A stretch of 64,000 nt of DNA, taken from the NCBI GenBank assembly GCA_023333565.1, contig JAJKFH010002068.1, positions 372,001-436,000 on the forward strand, written 5' to 3'. This DNA comes from Puffinus mauretanicus. Its lineage: Eukaryota; Chordata; Aves; Procellariiformes; Procellariidae. Positions 37,301 through 46,580 of the stretch are shown piece after piece. The notes beneath the pieces were generated by a model. That model did no database searches. It worked only from the letters and a program-made list of their open reading frames with translations, and was not told the origin of the DNA. Positions within the stretch are counted from its first letter, which is position 1. Every line of letters starts with the position of its first letter. The translations under genes were made by a program, and so were the position numbers.

Positions 37301-40019
37301 GCAATGGGAAGGACTCTCCAGCAGAGAGCGGTGCCTGGCTCTTCGGTCACTACCACTGTCGTTTTGCCATCACAGCACCAGACCAGGCAAAAATAGAACA
37401 TATTCTGTCTTCCTCTAGAAGAGACTGTCATTAGCCATTCAGTGCAATTTTTTGAACAAACTGTCTGAAAGGAGCTCAAAGACAGGGTTAATGCGTTATG
37501 CATAAGCGTCAGGCAAATTAAAAGACACGCAGAAAAGTAGTACAGCTCAACTGTTTCCTAGCCCCAATGCATTTTATGAAAAGATTGTGCCGCAAAGCGG
37601 TTCCACCCCTCCAGCTACTGGTACCTTCCACGAGGGAGGCTGATCTCCCTCCTCTGCCTTAGCACGGTGTGTTATAGTGCTGTTCTTGTTACTCTTTGAT
37701 ATGGGAATGTAAATATTTATTTATCTATTTTTAACACTTAATTGCTCATTCATACCTCCTGCGAGAGCTTTTGGCTCTTCTATCACTTCCCTCCTTGCCT
37801 GGATTGCTAAGAAATTAACCACTTTTAAACAGTCCCATTGATCCTGAGACATGGACACATGAAATGTCCTGCAATGATTGAAGGGCTGGTAAGGTGTTCT
37901 TCCATTAGTCTGCACGCGTACTTGTCTCTCCCTCTCTAATCTTTATACAGAGACCCAGGGGTGGGAGCCTTTTATCTTCTTTTCTGTCTAATTATGGAAT
38001 CTCCCAGTATTAGAGATGAACCTTCATTTCATTGAATCTTTCGACATGTATTATTTAAGCAGGAGTCTCCTTCGTCTTCATTTGTTTGTGTATTTTGCAT
38101 CCTTAGATGGCTAATTACTGAAGAGGTAAGGAGAGACAGGGATGGAGGGGGTTATTCCCGTTGCCTGATTGCATAAATTTCACATGGGAAATTTCACATG
38201 CATAAATTTCAATGGGACATGGTTTAGTGGGCATGGCGGTGTTGAGTTGATGGTTGGACTTGATGATCTTAGAGGTCTTTTCCAACCGTAATGATTCTGT
38301 GATTCTATGATTCGCTTGTTTATCAGAGGTGGGATTAGATGCGTGTTGGGACTTGACTTAGGGAAGAACGGGCAGAGTGGCTTGGCTTGCAGACCTAATC
38401 AGCGGAGAGGAGTGGATATTTCAGAGGCTGAGTTTGTGCATCTGCACTCGGTTCTGCGTTGTCCTGTGAAAGAGCCTCTCTCTGTCCAAAAGGTTCTTGT
38501 GGGGATGGGGGAGAGCCCTTGGGGAAACAGTCTTCTAACTCATCACATGAACTAGCAGCATGAAATTAAACAGTGTGATTCCCTTCCAGAGAGCCCACAC
38601 AGGGATTGTCTTCACAGCGAGTGCAGCCAATAAATTACATCGCTTGAGACAGTTTTGAATTTGGCTCATTAATTTCTTTGGGAATTGTGTGTTGGCGGTG
38701 CCTGTATAGGAAGCTCCCATCTAATCTCAGCTCTGCGTTCAGTGCACCCGGGGATAAACACACTGGCAGGGAGATGCAGTCTGCTCTGTGTCGTTTGCTA
38801 CCAAAAGGAAAAAACAGCAGAGCTTAAAACACAGAACTTCCTTTTTCCCTTTTCCATGTAAAGGAAGGTTTAACAGAATAGTAGCTGACTGATTTCTCTA
38901 GGATCCAGAGTTTAAATCTAGCTGAAATTTTCACTTATAGAAAGCTAAATGATTTAATCATCTTTCTAAAAACAAGCATTGCCCTGAAGATTACCTCTGT
39001 ATTAAAAAGGTTTTCATTTGAAAATAATGAATACCTTTTTTACTGCCAATGCACAGAGCTGAGTTCAAGAATAAATACATCAGAAAAATAATATTGTTGG
39101 TTTTGTCATTGAAAGATTTGTGGCATCTCAGCCAAATTATCTCTCCATAAAAACGTAATGGTTTCCTTTCAAAGGAAGTGCTTGCTAATGGATAGCTTGT
39201 GTTTTTCTTCATGTTTTCAACAAAACACTTAAAATGTTAGTATAAAATATTTTAATGTCACTAGATATTTGTCAGCTAAATATCAGTAATTTCTGTCTTG
39301 AATTGTTTTAGAAGCAAAGGGATGGGTTTGCATTTTCACAGGGTTTAAATGAAAATGGTGTAAATTACGTGCAATATGTCTGTAATTTGTGCCGTAAGTT
39401 AGTGGCCAGCACTTTGGCTAGTATAAGAAGATGTAACTCCCTTGATACTGCCATCAACTGAGAACCTGGCCATAGGACGTGGCTCAATTAATAGCTAAAA
39501 ACAAGGATACAAGATTCACCTCTGTCAGCTGATGAGGATCCAGCCTGCTGGTGGTTACTTCCTTGCATCATGGATTTGGTGTTCTTTTTCCTCTTGGTTG
39601 GCACAAAGGCCATCGCAGCCCAGCCTGCAAAAGGAAAGGTCCTCGTCAGCCACTTTACCAGAGTCACGAGTGATCTGGGAAAGCTTGTAAGATGTATTTG
39701 TCTCTTTGTCATCATTTGCTCTGTTGATTGTAGATGCCATTTTTCACCATCTTCTGCAGTTTTTCATTTCTTCAGAATCTTTATTGTGACACAGTTGTTT
39801 AGCTGGGAATACATAGGCTCTACCTTCTATCTACAGCCTCTTACGGGTGGTCTCTAGTGATAAGCTTGTTGGTGGCTGTGCTGGGGATCTGAGTGGTTTT
39901 GTATCTAATCTTTGTGCTCTTTCTACTTCCTTCCCCTTGATAGCACTCAATGTAGGTCTTGGGTTGCCTAGTAAATTTGCTGTAAGTAACCGGGTGCTTT
40001 CCCTAAGTCTGCTGCTCAT
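18984..40019 (-). CDS. TTLL10: TTLL10, tubulin polyglycylase (complete reading frame, 12 coding exons)
   Basis: Twelve exons on the minus strand join with no phase break to 1812 bases, 603 residues plus stop. The enzyme is an ATP-dependent glycine ligase of the tubulin tyrosine ligase-like family. It lengthens glycine side chains on tubulin and other proteins in cilia and flagella, after TTLL3 or TTLL8 adds the first glycine. Residues 1-135 are a basic, disordered-looking N-terminus. The TTL/ATP-grasp core runs from about 136 (PYFYISGSNGAG) to about 500. Nucleotide-binding elements are SNQGRGIFLL (269-278) and GKKFDVRSYLL (325-335). Metal and catalytic residues are in FDLIGCDFLID (444-454) and LLEMNANP (461-468: Glu463, Asn465). 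A lysine-rich tail ends the protein. Human TTLL10 is 673 residues. Asn400 and Thr419 match the active mouse form. The order TNFRSF18-TTLL10-miR-200 is as in human. The extent of the 5' UTR is unknown. Confidence 0.95.
20048..20234 (+). repeat. three-copy AT-rich tandem repeat in TTLL10 intron 11
   Basis: A unit of about 60-65 bases starting ttgtacataaatatataaga and ending atatttagccacttat occurs three times. Small indels between copies show they arose by slippage or unequal exchange. Confidence 0.92.
20457..20550 (-). CDS. TTLL10: TTLL10 coding exon 11
   Basis: Bounded by tttcctag and CTCG|gtaagt. It encodes VWLLEMNANPALHTNCEVLR, then DIIPTVVYESL. Glu463 and Asn465 of LLEMN are the metal-binding residues expected at the end of the ATP-grasp fold. 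Confidence 0.95.
20551..25509 (-). other. TTLL10: TTLL10 intron 10
   Basis: This 5-kb intron holds a short CR1 end at 22980-23043 and a 10-bp inverted repeat (actgaacatg / catgttcagt, 23952-23977). No exon or RNA gene was seen in it. Confidence 0.8.
22980..23043 (-). mobile_element. CR1 LINE fragment, extreme 3' end
   Basis: aatcatagaatcatagaatc is followed by atttaggttggaagagacct and gagtccaac. This is the last 60 bases of a CR1 on the minus strand, severely 5'-truncated. Confidence 0.92.
25510..25626 (-). CDS. TTLL10: TTLL10 coding exon 10
   Basis: Bounded by ccctttcag and TTTAAG|gtacga, 39 codons in phase 0. It encodes KRMQQIMLQCFLAAKHKLDR followed by KLGYFDLIGCDFLIDENFK, the highly conserved TTLL core with Asp450 and Asp454. 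Confidence 0.96.
26933..27073 (-). CDS. TTLL10: TTLL10 coding exon 9
   Basis: Bounded by acctctcag and TTTACT|gtaagt, 47 codons in phase 0. It contains SYVNEKFRKTSGLPKDWVFT. Asn400 (YVN) and the last residue Thr419 are the positions where the human enzyme has Ser448 and Lys467 and is inactive. Confidence 0.96.
28862..29033 (-). CDS. TTLL10: TTLL10 coding exon 8
   Basis: Bounded by gctctgacag and AATCAG|gtaaac. One base completes the split codon AG|G (Arg315). It encodes YIQQPLLLEGKKFDVRSYLL and continues through FFAQGYVRL to HLTNQ, the central ATP-grasp segment of TTLL proteins. Confidence 0.97.
29034..30981 (-). other. TTLL10: TTLL10 intron 7
   Basis: Non-coding. It contains a 191-codon open frame on the plus strand (29651-30226) that has no recognisable product and overlaps another open frame, so I read it as chance. 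The words tgccatg and atgcca recur around 29.88-30.06 kb. Confidence 0.7.
30982..31153 (-). CDS. TTLL10: TTLL10 coding exon 7
   Basis: Bounded by ttctctctgcag and CAAAG|gtagag. It encodes EQIWICKPSCSNQGRGIFLL, the glycine-rich nucleotide-binding loop, and ends in ARIVQR, which continues into YIQQP of the next exon as in other TTLL10 proteins. Confidence 0.96.
31365..31450 (-). CDS. TTLL10: TTLL10 coding exon 6
   Basis: Bounded by tctcccacag and GCAAAG|gtgagt. It encodes LLKMEEFFPESFRLDLKDER, then NAFFELCK. Human TTLL10 has RMEEFFPETYRLDL here. It joins in phase directly to the exon at 32.1-32.2 kb. The human protein has extra residues before this point, so a further small exon in between cannot be excluded. 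Confidence 0.94.
32095..32215 (-). CDS. TTLL10: TTLL10 coding exon 5
   Basis: Bounded by ctcatacag and TTCCAA|gtaaga. It encodes GEQLLYQIPNNGVLTSKIGL followed by LCCLREQERKMKKISRSSNS, matching the human GEQLLYQLPNN segment. Confidence 0.94.
33443..33561 (-). CDS. TTLL10: TTLL10 coding exon 4
   Basis: Bounded by ccacatgcag and AAGAAG|gtagag. It encodes VSTYCQSRGWQRIYDNRRED, then YALKWCEIKCRETYYHFKE, the N-terminal part of the TTL domain. Confidence 0.94.
34511..34676 (-). CDS. TTLL10: TTLL10 coding exon 3
   Basis: Bounded by caattttgcag and GGGCT|gtaagt. The first part is a charged linker (EVELDKAKSNENRTQGKA). The end, MGPGPYFYISGSNGAGL, starts the TTL domain; human has FFYIGGNNGAS. Confidence 0.92.
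35851..35875 (-). mobile_element. CR1 terminal repeat remnant
   Basis: Only agaatcatagaatcatagaa and a few further bases of the CR1 3' terminal repeat remain, followed by unrelated sequence. Confidence 0.7.
36070..36117. repeat. AT-rich perfect inverted repeat plus extra copy
   Basis: cattataataca (36070-36081) and tgtattataatg (36091-36102) are perfect reverse complements around a 9-base loop. A direct copy of the left arm, cattataataca, follows at 36104-36115. Confidence 0.85.
38213..38313 (+). mobile_element. CR1 LINE fragment, 3' end, plus strand
   Basis: tgggacatggtttagtgggc ... gatggttggacttgatgatc ... tgattctgtgattctatgat is the CR1 3' end in forward orientation. The flanking text repeats gcataaatttcacatg (38171-38210). 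Confidence 0.93.
39520..39624 (-). CDS. TTLL10: TTLL10 coding exon 2
   Basis: Bounded by ttccttttgcag and CAGAG|gtgaat. It encodes WAAMAFVPTKRKKNTKSMMQ and GSNHQQAGSSSADR. An internal ATG at 39613 (gcgATGG, also a fair Kozak context) is an alternative start that would give 541 residues. Confidence 0.85.
39845..40019 (-). CDS. TTLL10: TTLL10 coding exon 1 (proposed start)
   Basis: ATG at 40019 has a near-ideal Kozak context (ccaccATGA). The frame MSSRLRESTRLLTANLLGNP... runs 58 codons to a donor ACCC|gtaaga and joins in phase (C|GC, Arg) to exon 2. The basic, Pro-rich text resembles the disordered N-terminus of mammalian TTLL10. The donor lacks the usual G at -1, and the frame stays open upstream of the ATG, so this start is probable rather than proven. 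Confidence 0.65.
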
Positions 40020-40269
40020 GGTGGAGCAGAATCCAAGAGCTGTTTTCAGATATATCTGGTTCTTTGTCTGTGGCATCATCAGGCTCCAGTTGTTCAGCCT
40101 TGGGATAAAAGACAGGCTTCTTTTCAGGAAGCTTGGAAGCTGAGACCCATTTTTTGGTTTTGCAATTGATATGAAAACAACAAATGAGATATTCTGTATG
40201 GAGACAGAAACCATAATCCCGAATAATTGTTGGACATAGGGTAGGCAGAATATTTTTAGCAAGTTTCAT
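40003..40269 (-). other. upstream open frame overlapping the proposed TTLL10 start
   Basis: An 88-codon frame starts at 40269 and stops at 40003, running across the proposed TTLL10 ATG in another phase. Its second half (KLPEKKPVFYPKAEQLEPDD) reads like a coding sequence. If it lies in the 5' UTR it would be an overlapping uORF that could lower TTLL10 translation. It could also be chance, or part of an alternative first exon. Confidence 0.3.
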
Positions 40270-40931
40270 GCTTGGAATAGTCGGTTGTAAAAAAGGACTT
40301 GTTCTGAGTCAAAGCTGCAACTATTTTGTAGGAAGGATGCTTACCTTAGAAAGCACGGGGCAACTGAAACATCAGCTGGAAGTAGAGAGGGAAATATGTA
40401 TTTGCTACTTTTACTTACAAGCGAAAGTAAGAAATAGTCTAAGAAAGCCAAATAAATGGAGCATACACACTGTGTAGTTTAAAGTCCATAAGAAGGACAA
40501 ATGCAAAAGTGCTAGTTACTGTAAGTATTCTTATGTAGGAAGATGTAATGCAATAAGCTAAATTGTAATATTGAACTACTGAGTTTACAGTTAGATACAT
40601 TTGAAGCATATTTCCTTTAAAGACTGTCCTCCCCCAGAGTGATTTGTTGGAGTGGGTAGGCAAGGAAGGTGGACAAGCACGTCAGTGTCACTGATTCCTT
40701 GTGCCTGTGGCCACGTGGCAAAGCATTCCAGGGCCAGTTCCCCTGTCTGCCAGTTGGAGTAGTAATTGCACAATTGCACATGGGTGGGACTGGAATTCTC
40801 GTTTTGCAGTACAGTCAAAGACTGACTGGTCAACTCTACTTGTTCGAATGGAATTTTATTTTCAGTTGGAGGCCAAAGACTCCTGTAGTTTCCCACGACA
40901 TGACATGTTAAAGAAATTGTCTCCAAAAAAC

Positions 40932-40995
40932 CTGAGTTTTAGAGAAAGGCAGGTGTTGTGGAACCTCAGGGCACCTGCCTTTCTCTAAACCTCAG
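40932..40995. repeat. long near-perfect hairpin (24-bp stem, 16-base loop)
   Basis: The left arm 40932-40955 (core tttagagaaaggcaggtg) and right arm 40972-40995 (core cacctgcctttctctaaa) are reverse complements at 23 of 24 positions, with one T/C mismatch. The loop is ttgtggaacctcaggg. The size and stem length are those of a pre-microRNA, but it matches no microRNA I know. An inverted duplication is the alternative. Each arm contains a CAGGTG/CACCTG E-box. Confidence 0.85.
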
Positions 40996-42675
40996 CCTGG
41001 CAAAGCCACAAGGGGAATTAGGAGGAAAAAGGGTTCTTTCAGGCTCCAGGGGAAGGTAAGGAGTGTGGGTTGGCATAATACGCAGCAGCTGTCACCCAGA
41101 AGGGTCTGGCAGAGGGCTTTTGCCGGGCAGTGAGGTGAAGCTAGAAGGTGCCCTGAAGTGACAGGGAATAAGAAGCTGTTCCTCTAACACCACTCTCGCC
41201 CTCGGACTGGGAAAGAACTGAGAAGAGTTCTTAAAGTGGGGATTTGTTAGACTTGGGTTAGGGTGGTGACTCCAGCACGGTGCATGGAGCAAAGGCTGCT
41301 CTGGGTGGAGCTGTAGAGAAGGAGGGAACGCGTGGAGCAGGGACCAGGACGGCTAACTGGTGTTTTCTGTTCAGGTGGGTTTGCATTTGCTAGTCCACTT
41401 GCAGTAAGGAGTCTTGCAGTGCTTTCTCCTGCGCTCAGAATGCCCAGGTCAGGGAAGGAGTAAGGCTCAAGCATGTCAACAACACATACGAAGAAATCCT
41501 CATCATGCTGAAGAGATGCTTAGTTTTATCTTCCTCTTTCAGTTGTCCCTGCTGGGGTGTTGAACATCAAAAGCAGAAATCTTCCTCGCAGCCAAAAGCA
41601 GCTCCTGCGTTCTGCTGGCGTTCTACTGTTTGCTTGTTTCTTATCCCAGCCTCTTCCTGTAGTTTCATTTTAGGGTAAATGCTTCTCAGAAGTTTCTCTT
41701 CTCGTGTTGTTGAGCACTTACACGTCACTTCCCGGTGAGGCTGAAGGACTCGAACTGAGCAAATAACTGCTTGTGAGGAATTACTGCACCCAGTGGCCTC
41801 ACAGCTTGTGCCTTTCCATCCAGATACCAAGTTGTATGGAAGTTATTTTACACACTCTCCTGGCAAAGTAAAAGGATCTTAAAACATAAAAGTCCGCAGT
41901 AAGTGACAAGCCTCCTCCTTATGTCTGACTGTTTAATGATGTGTGTCTCTGTAGCACCTACTTAGTAACAGGTACTAATACATACAGTGATTGCTGGTAA
42001 TAAAGAGATGGTGCTGCTGTATCCAGAATTTATGTAAAGCCTTTTGTATCAAAGAACAACATTTTAGGCATCATCTTGTTTGTCTGGAGAGGTACTACCT
42101 AGTTGTTCTGCAACAACTCAACAAAACAGTTTGTTTTTACCAAAGTATATCTGATGACAGCAGGTTGCCCAGTTTTGGTGATCTGATGAGATCTCAGAGA
42201 AGAGGCTTTGAGGATTTGCCACGTCACGTTTGGAGTAAGGGCCTTTTATTCACTCTAATTATCACAATACAGATGCAAACAGCTGTTTAGCTTATTAAGT
42301 CAGCACTGCTGTCATTAGATGACACAAAATGGCTTCAGCATCTTACTGAGAAATCGCAGTATACCGTATCTTCACAGAGATTAGAGAGGCATTCTATACA
42401 ACCACAACTTCTTGCCTTTTAGCCCCTTCTTTCGGAGGCTAAAACCATATCTTAAGCTAACAAAAAGTAATGGAAATTCTAACCTTTGCTCAGCAGTTCC
42501 TAAATACTTTAGAGGAGCTTTAACTGCTCCCTGTCTTCAGTTCGCAGAACTTGCACTTGGCTTCTAGTCGGGCCATAAACAGCTTCTAAAGAGACAAACC
42601 ATCCTGTGGTGGATCGGGTTTGGGCTCTGGAAGAGTACGGGCTGCCTTATTTCATGGGCTGAAGAACGCTGGATT

Positions 42676-42795
42676 GGCAACAGCAAGCGGAGGCGCAGAA
42701 ACCCAGCCTGCTTCTGCTTTATAAATACGGAGATTCCGTCGTGCCTGCCCGGGAAGCCTTCGGCGCTGTGAGCACAGGGCTGATCCCCTAGCAAC
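42676..42795 (-). promoter_or_regulatory. possible minus-strand promoter upstream of TTLL10
   Basis: Within a GC- and CpG-richer stretch (about 42.65-43.0 kb) the minus strand has TATAAA (42718-42723) and two RFX-like half sites, GTTGCC (42676-42681) and GTTGCTAGGGGAT (42783-42795). RFX sites would fit a ciliary gene such as TTLL10. No full X-box is present and no splice from here to exon 1 was shown. Confidence 0.2.
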
Positions 42796-45700
42796 AGCTG
42801 CCTGGCTACTGTTGGTCGTCGTCCAAGGGTTCTGCTGTTAGACATGCAGAGGGATTTCTACAGCTTTTAGATAAAGCTATCCAACGGCAGCGTTACGGGA
42901 GGGCTGCTGAGCGAATCGGCGCGTGTGTATCGGAGTTGAATTGCGTAACAGAACAATAGGAAAACCAGTTCTCTGAGTGTCTGCTGGCTGGCACATTTTT
43001 GCTCACTCTGCTGTGGCTTTCCTCAAGTCTTCTAAAGGTCAGGTTCACCTCTGCTTGGGACACCCTTGCCACTTGCCCTGCTCCGAATAGCAAACCAGAA
43101 AGTCCGATCTCATGCTCTCCAGTGCACAGTCACCAGTAGGACAACATGAAAATATATACTTTGTGCATAACGTAGTTTTCCTTGCTGAGGCAGAGTTTGC
43201 ATGGCTCAGTACTTTGTTGGACTTTGTTAATGCTCAGTACTGGAGTTGGTCCAGTGCAGCGTGTGCTGTTAAATTTGCCAAGACTAAATCAAATTGTGAA
43301 AACTGGTAACAGGGCAAAATTAGTGTCCTAAATCCTCATAAGTCCTTCTGTTTCTTCAGTGAACAGAGGCAAATTCTTTTGCAAAGTTCTGAGGAGCAAC
43401 TCAGAGGCCAAAGGCAGCTGCTGCGGCAGCCCTCGAGAGCCGACCAAAACTGCTCTGTGCAAAGGTGAGGTCTGCAGCAGCGAATAGTCCCTGCAATAGA
43501 AGTGGATCTGTAGGGAGAGGGAGAACACCTTTTCCATAGCGTGTGCACTGTGGACACCAGATCATCAGTGCCAGCCATTACTGGTGGGACAGGGTCAACC
43601 TTCCCTGGTTCAGCTCCGTCCAAACAGAATCCAGTCTATGAGACCACCCAAAGCGTGCTGAGGAGGAATGATCATGATATTTCTGTGAAAATTGCATGCC
43701 AGATGTGATCAAAAGCACACCTGCAAACTCACCTATAGCCATTAAAAAAGGCAGTGGTGATGTGGTCAAAACACAGCTCACACTTGTACAAAATGACACT
43801 GATGTTTGAATTTATGTCTTTGATATACATTTTTAAAAGGGGGAATAAGCTAATGATAGTGTGAGATAACTGCCAAATGCAGAGATTTATCTTACAAGAT
43901 AAATAATTGGTTATTGAATCCCTTGAGTAGTTTTATTGTGTCACTAAGCTGCAGCTACTGGTGAGCTGAGCCTACAATAATCCAGGGATTAATTGAGTGT
44001 AAAGGAAAGGAAAAGAAAGAAAAGGAAAGAAGAGAAGAGAGATTCCTGCATTCCCCTCTTCATCCCAAACCTCATAAGGTCCTACAAGCGTTTCCAGGAG
44101 AATGCTGGCATAAGCATGGAAAAGAAACAACTTTATGGTTTTGGGTGTTTCTCCAAAACAAAGTTCTAACCAAATGGAGTGCATCCCTTGCCAGCTTTAT
44201 GACTAAATGAACCATTTTATGACTTTGACAAATCACTATTTCTATAGGAGCCTCTCCTCCCTCACAGTTTTGTTTTTATTAGACCATTAATTATCTGAGT
44301 GCAATGAAAAGTGGCTAAAACAATGGGACCTTGATTTTTTCAGGCAGCCTCTGTGTGCTACCAAACTAGCAATAATAAAGGATTTTGACAGTAATGGAGC
44401 CTCAGTCAAAAATGTAAGGATAGAAAGGCCTATTTATGTAGCCTTAAATTCCTCTATATAGATTTTTCTGTCCTTCAGATGCAGGAGCAAAAAATAAGGT
44501 GGTTTTTTTTGTGACCTCAGCTGGATATGCACAAAGAGTAGGTCATCTCCAGGGTTAACGTCAGAAGATAAAGCTGGGAAAGGTCTGCATTTTCTCCCAG
44601 GCTTTCACGCTTCCAACTGCAGACGCAACAGTTCAGTTATTGGCCTACCCGGAAAACTTCGGCCACGTCTGCCCGCAGCACCTGAGATGCTGAAATCTGC
44701 CCTGTGAGGAGAGAGATCCCCTTCGGGGGAGCACATACAGCTCCTCACGATTAAAACTGCACGGGAGGAAGAATGAAAATCCAGCAGTAAACCTGTGTTT
44801 TCTTGGGTGGTAACTCCCCCACCCCCCCCGACCAAAAGGGATGAGAAAAGTGGATGGAAGGTGGAATTTGGCTTAGATTCAAGCTCCCTCTGGGTTGGCC
44901 CTTCATCCTCCAGTGTGGACGTGCCAAGGCAGCGTGAATACTCTGGCACTGCTCCTTGGCGGTCACAGTGACCTTCAAGAACATTCTCCGTATTTTCCTC
45001 TTCATGCACAATGCCTCCGATTAGCTCCAGCGCTCCCGCAGAGCCAGTCAGGATCCTGTCCTTGCCTTACCTTCAGCCTTCCTGGATTACCTCTCGTGGC
45101 CAACCCACCCAGCCCGAGCTCCCCGGTCACACAGGGAACAGCGTGGAGTGGGAGGACGGCGGTGTTGCAACCCGCGGCACCGCAAATACTTTCAGCAAAC
45201 GTTCCACCCTCTAGGAAATATTGCCTAATTGTTGGAGAAGGGGAGAGGCTGACAGTTCCAGAGTTAAAGGAGGCGTTTCTCTCACCTGAGACGTTAGTAC
45301 GCGCTGCTTCAGCTTTGCTCCGTGTACGGCGAAATAAGACGTTCCTTAGAGAAGCACCAGAGAGGACCGCACTACGTGTTTGCCCTGTGTTCTGAGGTCC
45401 TAACACGGGCTATTTTAAATGCATTTTGGACACCTATTTTCCTGCCCTTTTCTGTTTGAATCTCTAGTGCTAAGCCCGTCATTCAAAGAACGCTGGAGGT
45501 TTTCCTCTGGGTGGGAGGAGCTGGGGGGGGGAAGGGGCGTTCGTCACCTCGCCCTCTTCTCCTCGGTGCCTCTTTACAGGAAACCTGCATGAGTGTAGGA
45601 GGCCTCTAAAAACTGAGGTTTGTAGAACTTGACCGATAGGTTTAAAAGTCATTAGAGTAAGAAATGACAAAGTGACTGTGTAATCCTTATTATCTTGGAA

Positions 45701-46456
45701 AGCCAGGCTCAAAAAATAGCATGCAATAGAAAAGAACGTGTACTGCCAACACAGGTAGTTAGAGACGGCGCGTGTTTAATTCAGCTCTGCTGTCAAAGAG
45801 TTTCTGTGACTTGATTAGCTGTACAAGCGACATTTGAGTCATCTGTTCGGGGAGTCAGACAGTGGGACAGCTTACTGCTGCGTTTGGTCTTTGTTTAAGC
45901 GTATGAAGTTGGAAGGTTTTGATGTGAAAGGCCCATTTGCGTTCTGTATTTCTGAATGTCTTATGGGATCCATACGAAAGACAAGTATAACAAACTAGTC
46001 CCTTTGTAACATCTATCAAGATTTCTATAAGAAATATATTTTCACTATAGAAGATGCAATAATAAGGCTATAATTCTTTTTCAAGGTTCTCATGAAATCC
46101 AAGCTAAAAAGCAAGGAGTGCTGTATAAAACAAAAACCAGTAAAAATTCAAATATTAAACCACAGAAAATTCCTTTAAAAAAATAAATGTTCTACATGGT
46201 TACTTATGCAGAACCTTGAAGCAAGCAACTGAGCCTCGCTGTTCAACAGCCAGGAAAACAAGGGAACAGAGAGCTCACGTCACACATCGACCCGTGCTGC
46301 AGGTAGAAGAGACAGTCTCAGAGGGTCTGAATTTTTCTCCGTTTTTGTAACCACCTAATAGACTGATTTCACAAAGCATACTGTGGAAGGAAGCAAGCTA
46401 CATAAACACGTGGTAATATTTTCTTGCTGAAGAAAACAATCTTTGCTTTATTGCAG

Positions 46457-46580
46457 GAATATTACGCTTTTTGATGCCTCTCTCTATAAACAGATGCAAT
46501 TTGAGGACAGAAAACTACTGTTTCCGTGGCGTATGAGAGATGCCTTAGCAGCTCCTGATCCCGACCATCCCGGCGTTCAG
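46457..46580 (+). other. exon-like cassette, plus strand
   Basis: A good acceptor (ctttattgcag) and donor (GTTCAG|gtgagc) bracket 124 bases. Only one frame is open, reading NITLFDASLYKQMQFEDRKL and 21 further residues. No product was recognised and no partner exon was found. It could be an exon of a non-coding RNA antisense to TTLL10, or a 5' exon of a plus-strand gene to the right. Confidence 0.25.

Larger units (their letters stand above)
34677..39519 (-). other. TTLL10: TTLL10 intron 2
   Basis: This 4.8-kb intron contains a CR1 terminal-repeat remnant (35851-35875), an AT-rich perfect inverted repeat (36070-36102) and a plus-strand CR1 end (38213-38313). No exon was recognised. Confidence 0.75.

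Noticed and set aside
44895..45395. 166-codon plus-strand frame and 134-codon minus-strand frames in the same GC-rich island
   Set aside because: Mutually overlapping frames on both strands point to base composition, not to a gene.
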